NCBI GenBank assembly: GCA_937894535.1
Contig: CALBHI010000412.1
Span: 1 to 5,804 of the forward strand
DNA: 5,804 bases
Direction: 5' to 3'
Source of the DNA: an uncultured Verrucomicrobiota bacterium
GTDB lineage: Bacteria > Verrucomicrobiota > Kiritimatiellia > CAIVKH01
The position numbers were made by a program, and so were the translations under genes. Below are positions 1 through 5,804 of this stretch, piece by piece (positions within the stretch are counted from its first letter, which is position 1; each line of letters starts with the position of its first letter). The notes beneath the pieces are model-generated. The model saw only the letters and a list, made by a program, of their open reading frames with translations, was not told the DNA's origin and searched no databases.

Positions 1-2290
1 CTAGTGAACCGAGGCCGGCCACGGCGAGCACGGTGATCTCGCCGAGGGTGTCGAGGCCGCGGTAATCGACGAGGATCACATTGACGATGTTGCGTCCGTG
101 GCCCACCGGCACGCTGGTCTCGGCGAAGTACGAGGAGATCGGTTCGCGGAGTTGGACACCGCTGGCCACCAGCACAAGCAGGGTCACCACCGCGCCGGCG
201 AATACCGACACGGTCAAATCGCGGGCCCGGCCACGCCAGGTCGAGCGTTTGGCAAACGGGGGCAGGTAGTAGAAGGCCGAGACCAGCAGCACCACGCTGA
301 GGGTTTCGACGACCAGTTGGGTCATGGCCAGATCGGGGGCGCCGAAGAAGATGAAGAATACGGCTACGCTGAAGCCGACCACCCCCATGGCGGCGACGGC
401 GCCCAGGCGCGAGGTGGAGAGGGTCGCGGCGATGGCCGACAGGATGACCAGCACCGACAGCAGGGCCATCGGGATATTGACCGGCGAGAGCGAGCGGAAG
501 GCCAGAGCCATGTCGGCGCGGGCAAAGCTGACCACCACCAGGGCGCACAAGGTGATGACCGTGACCAGCAGGTAGCGACGAAGCGAACCGTTTTGCAGAA
601 AGCGGGTTTGCCAGCCGGCGAAGGCGACGAGGCCTTTCAGCTTCGCCTCATACAGACGGTCCGGTCCGAACCGCGCGGCCGGGGCGAAGGCCTCGGCAAC
701 GCTGCGCCATCCGGAGGCGGTGGCGATCATCGCGGTGCCGGCGGCGAGGGTGAGTGCGCTCAGCAGCAGGGGCAGGTTCAGGCCGTGCCAGAGGTGCAGG
801 TGGACCTCCACCGGTTGACCGCGCATGGCCGAGGCGGCGGCGCCGGCGAGTCCATCGGCGAGGCCGGGCACGAAGCCCAGGGTCAGCGTGACGGCACCCA
901 GCAGGAGGGGGCCGAGGGTCATCGACCACGGTGCTTCGTGCGGGGTCTTCGGGGTGTCGGTGCGGGCGGCGAAAAACGGGCGGATGCCGGTTTGCCAGGC
1001 CACCAGCATGAAGCAGGCTCCGGCGATGAAGAACACGGCGGCGAGCAGCGGTTGCGCGGCCAGTTCGGTGTAGAACAGTTCCTTGCCGATGAAGCCGAAG
1101 GTCAGCGGGAGGCCGGCCATCGAGGCGGCGGCTATCAGCGCGGCGGTACCGGTGCGCGGCATGACCGGAATCAGGCCTCCGAGTTTGGTCACATTCTTCT
1201 CGCCGGTTTCGTGGTCGATGATGCCGGCCACCAGGAACAGCGCGGCCTTGTAGGCGGCGTGGGCGAGCAGGAAGGCGGCCACGGCCTTCAGGGCGGTGTC
1301 GGTGCCGATGCCGAGGCCCATGACCATTGCGCCGAGCGCGCCGACCGTGGTGTAGGCGAGCAGGCGCTTCAGGTACACCTGGCCGCTGGCCATCAGGGCG
1401 CCGGTCAAGAGGGTCGCCGCGCCGAACCCGGTCACCACCCATTGCCAGATCTCGGCCGAACCAAAGGCCGGATGCAGGCGGGCGAGCAGGTACACCCCGG
1501 CCTTGACCATGGTCGAGGAGTGCAGGTAGGCGCTGGCCGGGGTCGGGGCCTGCATCGCGTTGGGCAGCCAGAAGTGGAACGGAACCTGGGCGGACTTGGT
1601 GAACGCCCCGACGAGGATCAGGCCGAGGATCCACGGGAACAGCGGCGAGGCGAGGATCTGGTCGCGGCCGGCGATGATGCCGCTCAGGTCAAACGATCCG
1701 GCGGCCTGTCCGGCCATAACCAAGCCGGCCAGCAGGAACAGGCCGCCCGCCCCGGTTACCAGCAACGCCTGCAGGGCGGCCTTGCGCGAGGCCTCCTGGT
1801 CGTGGTGGAACCCGATCATCAGGTAGGAGGTGAAGCTGGTCAGCTCCCAGAAGATGAACAGCAACAGCACATTCTCCGAGAACACGACGCCGAGCATCGA
1901 CGACATGAACATCAGGGTGAACATCACGAAACGGTGCTGGTCGGGGTGGCCGTGCAGGTAGCCGCGGGTATAAAGGACGACCAGGGTGCCGATACCTGCG
2001 ATCAGCAGGCCGAACAGCAGGCCGAGTCCGTCGAGACGCAGGGCGAGATCAAGGCCGAGGCCGGCGATCCAGGGGATACGGAACTCCACCGGGTGACCCG
2101 CGAATACGGCCGGAGCCTGGGCGATCAGCCAGGCCGTGATGGCGAGCGGAAACAGAGCGGCCACCAGGGTCGACCGTTCGCCGAGGAGCCGTCGCAGCCA
2201 CGGGATGAACACGGCGACGGCAAAGCCGCCGACCGCTGCGATCAGCAGGACCGGCAGGCCCGTGGCCAGGCTGTTGGCTGGATCAATCAC
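1..2290 (-). CDS. mrpA: Na+/H+ antiporter subunit A (MrpA/MnhA), 3' end cut by the window edge
   Basis: This is the large membrane subunit of the Mrp (Mnh/Pha) cation/proton antiporter, which uses the proton gradient to expel Na+ across the inner membrane. Reading the minus strand from GTG 2290-2288 gives 763 residues with no stop before the edge. The core matches the NuoL/MrpA proton-channel family: Glu149 in FWELTS, Lys232 in TKSAQVPFHFWLPNAM, His257 and Lys263 in LHSSTMVKAG, Lys308 in YLKRLLAY, His344 and Lys348 in LAHAAYKAAL, Lys403 in GFIGKE. After about residue 590 come an MbhD-like segment (FFGAPDLAMTQLVVETL, Glu662) and an MbhE-like segment (NIVNVILVDYRGLDTLGEIT, Asp742 and Glu751). 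These mark MrpA and are absent from complex I NuoL. MrpA proteins are usually near 800 residues, so little is missing unless MrpB is fused. The start is uncertain: no Shine-Dalgarno precedes GTG 2290, and an in-frame TTG at 2326 is the only nearby alternative noted. Family assignment is firm; the start is not. Confidence 0.93.
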   Translation of the reverse strand, partial: MIDPANSLATGLPVLLIAAVGGFAVAVFIPWLRRLLGERSTLVAALFPLAITAWLIAQAPAVFAGHPVEFRIPWIAGLGLDLALRLDGLGLLFGLLIAGIGTLVVLYTRGYLHGHPDQHRFVMFTLMFMSSMLGVVFSENVLLLFIFWELTSFTSYLMIGFHHDQEASRKAALQALLVTGAGGLFLLAGLVMAGQAAGSFDLSGIIAGRDQILASPLFPWILGLILVGAFTKSAQVPFHFWLPNAMQAPTPASAYLHSSTMVKAGVYLLARLHPAFGSAEIWQWVVTGFGAATLLTGALMASGQVYLKRLLAYTTVGALGAMVMGLGIGTDTALKAVAAFLLAHAAYKAALFLVAGIIDHETGEKNVTKLGGLIPVMPRTGTAALIAAASMAGLPLTFGFIGKELFYTELAAQPLLAAVFFIAGACFMLVAWQTGIRPFFAARTDTPKTPHEAPWSMTLGPLLLGAVTLTLGFVPGLADGLAGAAASAMRGQPVEVHLHLWHGLNLPLLLSALTLAAGTAMIATASGWRSVAEAFAPAARFGPDRLYEAKLKGLVAFAGWQTRFLQNGSLRRYLLVTVITLCALVVVSFARADMALAFRSLSPVNIPMALLSVLVILSAIAATLSTSRLGAVAAMGVVGFSVAVFFIFFGAPDLAMTQLVVETLSVVLLVSAFYYLPPFAKRSTWRGRARDLTVSVFAGAVVTLLVLVASGVQLREPISSYFAETSVPVGHGRNIVNVILVDYRGLDTLGEITVLAVAGLGSL

Positions 2291-2340
2291 GGCGCGTACG
2301 CTAGCGAAAGAGACCGGGCAAGACAATACGAATAGAATTG

Positions 2341-2362
2341 GTCTGGTTCCGCCAGGCTTTTT
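2341..2362 (+). terminator. Weak hairpin plus T-tract in the divergent intergenic region
   Basis: GTCTGG (2341-2346) pairs with CCAGGC (2352-2357), with one G-U wobble, around a five-base TTCCG loop. Five T residues (2358-2362) follow at once. The shape is that of a small intrinsic terminator reading rightward, but no plus-strand gene lies upstream for it to end. It could block antisense transcription leaving mrpA from reaching the kinase gene, or be chance. The stem is short and its stability modest. Confidence 0.2.
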
Positions 2363-2366
2363 GAGT

Positions 2367-2394
2367 TTGATCGGCGTGCTGGTTCGCCTATCCT
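2367..2394 (+). promoter_or_regulatory. Candidate sigma70-type promoter for the kinase-regulator operon
   Basis: TTGATC at 2367-2372 and TATCCT at 2389-2394 are separated by 16 bases, each matching 4 of 6 consensus positions (TTGACA, TATAAT). Transcription would start near 2400-2402. That leaves under ten bases before ATG 2410 but about 50 bases before GTG 2452, which fits the later start better. It is a match by eye in one short intergenic region, so chance is a real possibility. Confidence 0.35.
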
Positions 2395-2409
2395 TGACCT
2401 ACCGGAGCG

Positions 2410-5400
2410 ATGGACAGGGATGTCGGGGCCATCGTGTACGGCGGAGCCGACGTGCGTAACTTTGCCAACATCGTGGTGTCGTGGAACCGGCGCACCAGCC
2501 ATCTCGGCTGGCTGCTGCCGGTAGGGTTGACCATGTTCGTCACCATGGTCGCCGCGGTTGCCTTCGACCTGTTGCTGGACACGCTCCGCGGTTCCTTCTC
2601 GGTGACCGAGGCCTACCTGATCCCGCTGATTTCGGTTGGCATCGTATCTGGCATGGTCGCCTTCATCGCGGTGCGCATCTACCGGAAGCTGGCGGAAGAA
2701 ACCGTGGAGGAAGTGACCGAGCGGTTGCGGGTCAGTGGTGAATTGACCAACGAGCGGATGTTGATGCGGGCCTTGATGCTCAACACGCCGGACCACATTC
2801 ACTTCAAGGACGCCGGCGGACGGTACCTGCGCATCAACCATTCGTTGGCCGCGGCGCTCGGTTTGTCCGATCCGGCCCAGGCCATCGGCAAGACGGATGA
2901 GGCGTATTTTCCCGGCCCGGTGGCCGAAGCGACCGCCGCGGAGGAGCGCCAGGTGCGGGACAGCGGGGTCGCGGTGATCGGGAAGGAACTCGAGATGACC
3001 TGGCCGGATGGACGGGCCACCTGGCTGTCGATGACCCGTCTGCCCTTGCGTGACCGGCATGGCCGGGTTATCGGCACGTTTGGCATTTCCCGCGACATCA
3101 CGGCGGCGAAGGGCGCCGAATTGCGGTTGCGCCAGCTCTCGCTTGCCGTCGAGCAGAGCCCGAGCATCGTCTTGATCACCGACGTCAAGGGCGACATCAC
3201 CTACGTCAATCCGAAGTTCACCAAGGTGACCGGCTACGAGGCATCCGAGGTAATTGGACGGAATCCTCGCATTCTCAAGGCGGGCGATCTCGAACAGGAC
3301 CTCTACCGCGACATGTGGGCGACGATCGTGCGCGGCGGGGAGTGGAGCGGTGAGATCCTGAACCGCAAGAAAAACGGGGACATGTACTGGGGGCTGGCCT
3401 CCATCTCGCCGATTCGCGATGCCTCCGGGGTGACCACCCACTACCTGGAGGTCATGGAGGACATCACCGAGCGCAAGGAGGCGGAGCAGGCGTTACGCCG
3501 CCAGTTCGCCTTCCAGCGCCAGTTGATCGATGCGATGCCGATCCCGATCTTCCATAAGAACGAGGAGGGTGTTTACCGCGAGTGCAACGAGGCGTTTGCC
3601 CGGTTCATCGGCCGCGAGCGCGAGGCGATCATCGGCCATTCCGCGCGGGATGTCGCGCCTCCGGACCTGGCCGAACACTACCACCGGCAGGACATGCTGC
3701 TGATCGAGCAGGGCGGACAGCAACGTTACGAGGGCCGGGTGTTGCATGCCGATGGCTCCCGGCGCGATGTGATGTTCAGCAAGGCCGTGGTTCACGACGA
3801 TGAAGGAAAGGTCACCGGTCTGGTCGGCGCCATCGTCGATCTGACCGAACGCAAGCAGGCCGAGGCCGCCCTGAAGCACGAATACCAGCGCCGCGAGGAG
3901 CTGGAGAAGATCATCAGCATGAGCCCGGCCGTGGTCATTCTCTGGCGGGCCGAACCGGGCTGGCCGGTGGAATACGTGACCGACAATGTGCGGCAGTTCG
4001 GCTATGCGCCGGAGGACTTTACCTCGGGCGGGCTGCCGTTCGCGCAGATTGTGCACCCCGAGGACCTCAGCCGGATCGGTGCGGAAGTGACGGACTTCAC
4101 CGTGCGCGGCATTCCTGAGTTCGTGCAGCAGTACCGGGTGTTCTCGAAGCGAGGCGACGTGCGGTGGATCGATGACCGGACCTGGGTGCGCCGTGACGAA
4201 CAGGGCCAGGTGACGCATTACCAGGGCATCATCATGGACATCACCGACCGCAAGCTCGCCGATGAGCGCGAAGCAGCCACCATGGACGGGTTGCGCGCCA
4301 TCCTCGAGTTGGCGGATGCGCTGATGGCCGCGCCCGGCACCGACGACCTCTACCGCCTCGCCGTCGAATTGTCGCGCGAACGGTTGAAGCTCGAGCGCAC
4401 CGCGATCATGATGGTGCAACAGGATGCGATCCAGGGGACCTACGGCACTAACCTGCGCGGTCGCACCACGCGGGAACTCGACCACGTGATCCATCTCGAC
4501 GATACCTGGCGCGATCGGTTGCGGCCGCGGAAGGCCGGCGAGAATCCCTGGCACATCGTCAACCAGCCGTACTACGAGTGGGATGGCCAGAGCATTGTCG
4601 GTTTCGGCCGGGGGTGGGTCGCGCTGACTCCGATCATGTCGCACGAGCACGGGGCCATCGGTCTTTTCTGCAACGATACGGCGATCAGCGGCGCTCCGGT
4701 GGACGAGGTCCAGCAGGAGATCGTTGCGGTGTTTTGCGCGATGCTCGGCAACATCATCGCCCGCAAGCGGGCGGAAGAGGAGCAACGGACCATCCAGGAG
4801 CAGCACCGCGATTTCATGGAGCGCACCGACCGCCTGAACTCGCTGGGCATGCTCGCCGCCGGCATGGCCCATGAGATCAACAACCCGTTGCAGGGGATGC
4901 TCAGCCACGTGCATGCCGTTCATCGCGCCCTGAAGGCCGACGAGGCGGCGCGCAAGAGCCTGGTCATGGTGGAGCGCGGGATCGACACCATCGCCACGCT
5001 GGTGCGGAAGCTGCTGATCTTTGGTCGCTCGTCCGATCAGGAAGGCGAAGTGGTGGACGCCCGCGAAGCCCTCGATTTTGTCAGCCAGCTGCTGGCCAGC
5101 CAGTTCAAGCGCACGGGTGTGCATATCCGCACCGCCGCCCGGACGCCCACCCTGAATGTCGCGATGCCCCGGCGGTACCTGGTCCAGGTGTTGCTCAACC
5201 TGCTGATCAATGCGCGGGATGCGATGCCATCCGGCGGCGATATCGTCGTGGAGATGGACGCGTTGGAAGGCATGGCCGAGCTGCGGATCATCGACAGCGG
5301 GTGCGGCATTCCGGAAAGCCAGGTCGCGGAGATTTTCAAGCCGTTCTATACGACCAAGGGGGCGAAGGGCAGCGGTTTGGGTCTGAGTGTCGCCGATTCG

Positions 5401-5502
5401 CTGATCCGGGCCAGCAAGGGCACCATTGGTGTGGATAGCCAGCCGGGACGGACGGTCTTCACCTTGCACATCCCGCTCGCGGGTACAGAGGACAGAGCAT
5501 GA
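2410..5502 (+). CDS. Membrane-bound multi-PAS/GAF sensor histidine kinase
   Basis: This inner-membrane sensor kinase should autophosphorylate on His and pass the phosphate to the regulator encoded directly downstream. Read from ATG 2410 it has 1030 residues. Two transmembrane helices (about 34-56 and 70-91) flank a loop of only about 13 residues, so sensing is probably cytoplasmic or in the membrane. A helical linker (92-120) leads to PAS1 (about 115-234), PAS2 (about 240-358), PAS3 (about 365-482) and PAS4 (about 494-615). The first three end in DIT or DLT motifs and PAS4 in DITDRK. A GAF-like domain follows (about 622-785, with QGTYGTN). The HisKA domain carries His821 in AAGMAHEINNPL. The HATPase has N-box Asn930/Asn934, G1 box DSGCG at 962-966, F box FKPFYTTK at 976-983 and G2 box GSGLGLSV at 987-994. 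All catalytic boxes are intact and there is no C-terminal receiver. The H-box resembles the NtrB/ZraS/DctB group. The ligand is not recognisable. The start may instead be GTG 2452, which has a better ribosome site and would drop 14 residues without touching a domain. Confidence 0.95.
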   Translation: MDRDVGAIVYGGADVRNFANIVVSWNRRTSHLGWLLPVGLTMFVTMVAAVAFDLLLDTLRGSFSVTEAYLIPLISVGIVSGMVAFIAVRIYRKLAEETVEEVTERLRVSGELTNERMLMRALMLNTPDHIHFKDAGGRYLRINHSLAAALGLSDPAQAIGKTDEAYFPGPVAEATAAEERQVRDSGVAVIGKELEMTWPDGRATWLSMTRLPLRDRHGRVIGTFGISRDITAAKGAELRLRQLSLAVEQSPSIVLITDVKGDITYVNPKFTKVTGYEASEVIGRNPRILKAGDLEQDLYRDMWATIVRGGEWSGEILNRKKNGDMYWGLASISPIRDASGVTTHYLEVMEDITERKEAEQALRRQFAFQRQLIDAMPIPIFHKNEEGVYRECNEAFARFIGREREAIIGHSARDVAPPDLAEHYHRQDMLLIEQGGQQRYEGRVLHADGSRRDVMFSKAVVHDDEGKVTGLVGAIVDLTERKQAEAALKHEYQRREELEKIISMSPAVVILWRAEPGWPVEYVTDNVRQFGYAPEDFTSGGLPFAQIVHPEDLSRIGAEVTDFTVRGIPEFVQQYRVFSKRGDVRWIDDRTWVRRDEQGQVTHYQGIIMDITDRKLADEREAATMDGLRAILELADALMAAPGTDDLYRLAVELSRERLKLERTAIMMVQQDAIQGTYGTNLRGRTTRELDHVIHLDDTWRDRLRPRKAGENPWHIVNQPYYEWDGQSIVGFGRGWVALTPIMSHEHGAIGLFCNDTAISGAPVDEVQQEIVAVFCAMLGNIIARKRAEEEQRTIQEQHRDFMERTDRLNSLGMLAAGMAHEINNPLQGMLSHVHAVHRALKADEAARKSLVMVERGIDTIATLVRKLLIFGRSSDQEGEVVDAREALDFVSQLLASQFKRTGVHIRTAARTPTLNVAMPRRYLVQVLLNLLINARDAMPSGGDIVVEMDALEGMAELRIIDSGCGIPESQVAEIFKPFYTTKGAKGSGLGLSVADSLIRASKGTIGVDSQPGRTVFTLHIPLAGTEDRA
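2443..2446 (+). promoter_or_regulatory. Ribosome binding site supporting the alternative GTG 2452 start of the kinase
   Basis: GGAG at 2443-2446 sits five bases before an in-frame GTG at 2452, a normal spacing. The GGAG before ATG 2410 (2404-2407) leaves only two bases, which is too close for standard initiation. If GTG 2452 is used, the protein begins VRNFANIVVSWNRR, still ahead of the first membrane helix. Confidence 0.45.
5487..5492 (+). promoter_or_regulatory. Ribosome binding site of the response regulator, inside the kinase 3' end
   Basis: AGAGGA ends six bases before ATG 5499 and lies within the last codons of the kinase. Together with the ATGA stop/start overlap, it indicates that ribosomes finishing the kinase can start the regulator directly. 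Confidence 0.7.
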
Positions 5503-5804
5503 ACGAACGAATCCTGGTGGTGGATGACGATGATCTTGTGCGCAGCGGCCTTGCCGTGAACCTGGAGCGCGCCGGATTTGATGTGGCTACCGCGGAGAAC
5601 ATGGAGGAGACGCGCTCGCGGATGTCCGAACAGCCCGCGCACCTGGTGCTCTGCGATCTGGTCCTCGGCGACGAGAACGGGATGGACATCCTGCGCTACC
5701 TCCAGTCCGCTCATCCGGAAACCGCGGTGGTGATTATCACCGGCCATGGTTCGGTGACCAACGCCCTCGAGGCCTTGAAGGGCGGGGCGAGTGATTACAT
5801 CCAG
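5499..5804 (+). CDS. Response regulator, receiver domain (3' end cut by the window edge)
   Basis: This is the cognate response regulator of the upstream kinase. The 102 codons present form nearly all of a CheY-like receiver. The N-terminal strand ILVVDDDD supplies the acidic pocket (Asp9-Asp12), the phosphoacceptor is Asp53 in LVLCDLVLGDENG, and the switch Thr81 lies in VVIITGHGS. The invariant Lys that normally follows the DYIQ motif (99-102) should be the next residue or so, just beyond the edge. ATG 5499 overlaps the kinase stop codon in an ATGA junction, and AGAGGA six bases upstream is a good ribosome site, so the two are almost certainly co-transcribed and translationally coupled. The stretch GHGSVTNALEALKGGASDYI resembles receivers of the NtrC/AtoC family, whose members carry an AAA+ sigma54-activating domain and a Fis-type DNA-binding domain. 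That output is inferred, not seen; an OmpR- or LuxR-type output, or a stand-alone receiver, remains possible. Confidence 0.94.
   Translation, partial: MNERILVVDDDDLVRSGLAVNLERAGFDVATAENMEETRSRMSEQPAHLVLCDLVLGDENGMDILRYLQSAHPETAVVIITGHGSVTNALEALKGGASDYIQ

Noticed and set aside
648..1634. Minus-strand frame of 328 codons inside mrpA
   Set aside because: It is a shifted frame of mrpA on the same strand, with an Arg/Pro-rich composition and no domain.
1..2290. Complex I NuoL or a formate hydrogenlyase/hydrogenase membrane subunit instead of MrpA
   Set aside because: The NuoL-type core is shared, but the MbhD- and MbhE-like segments joined at the C-terminus, with VDYRGLDTLGEIT, point to MrpA.
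98..2335. Stop-free plus-strand frame of 745 codons opposite mrpA
   Set aside because: The product is low-complexity, rich in Gly, Gln, Glu, His, Asp and Arg, with no recognisable domain. It is the mirror of a GC-rich hydrophobic membrane gene whose minus-strand translation matches MrpA throughout.
2394..2422. TTGACC at 2394-2399 as a -35 element
   Set aside because: No -10-like hexamer lies 16-18 bases downstream, and the transcript would start inside the kinase reading frame at ATG 2410.
2287..3441. Minus-strand frame of 384 codons overlapping the kinase start and ending at the mrpA start (GTGA)
   Set aside because: The GTGA overlap looks like coupling to mrpA, but the frame is antisense to the kinase membrane and PAS regions and its His/Asp/Arg-rich translation resembles no protein family.
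3493..5469. Long minus-strand frame of 658 codons opposite the kinase
   Set aside because: It lies antisense to well-supported PAS, GAF and kinase domains and its translation shows no domain. Open antisense frames are expected in GC-rich genes.

Overview
The window is GC-rich, densely coding bacterial DNA with a divergent layout. One long gene on the minus strand fills the left part (about 1-2290). A short divergent intergenic region follows (about 2291-2409, or to 2451 if the later kinase start is used). A sensor kinase gene on the plus strand (2410-5502) then overlaps the start of its response regulator, which runs off the right edge. No RNA gene, insertion sequence, CRISPR array or attachment site was seen. 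Apart from the intergenic region there is no gene-free stretch.

The minus-strand gene encodes MrpA, the large subunit of a multi-subunit Na+/H+ antiporter. It has the proton-pumping NuoL-type core followed by MbhD- and MbhE-like C-terminal segments, which separates it from a true complex I NuoL. It is cut close to its natural C-terminus, so the remaining mrp genes (B to G in the usual order) should lie just outside the window on the left.

The plus-strand pair is a two-component system. The kinase is unusually modular: two transmembrane helices with almost no periplasmic loop, four consecutive PAS domains, one GAF-like domain and an NtrB/ZraS-type HisKA + HATPase core. Its stop codon overlaps the regulator's start codon (ATGA). 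The regulator shows a complete acidic pocket and phosphoacceptor Asp, but its output domain lies outside the window. The kinase core and the receiver sequence suggest, without proving, an NtrC-type sigma54 activator.

The organism is probably a high-GC Gram-negative. The PAS and GAF subtypes recall kinases common in Verrucomicrobiota (Opitutaceae-like) and in Proteobacteria, but this is from memory of the families and is weak. How the halves work together is inference: a divergently transcribed sensor next to an ion antiporter operon could control pH or Na+ homeostasis, but neighbourhood is the only evidence. I found no clear sign of an undescribed system. The items most worth a second look are the kinase start site, its stacked-sensor architecture, and the small intergenic elements.
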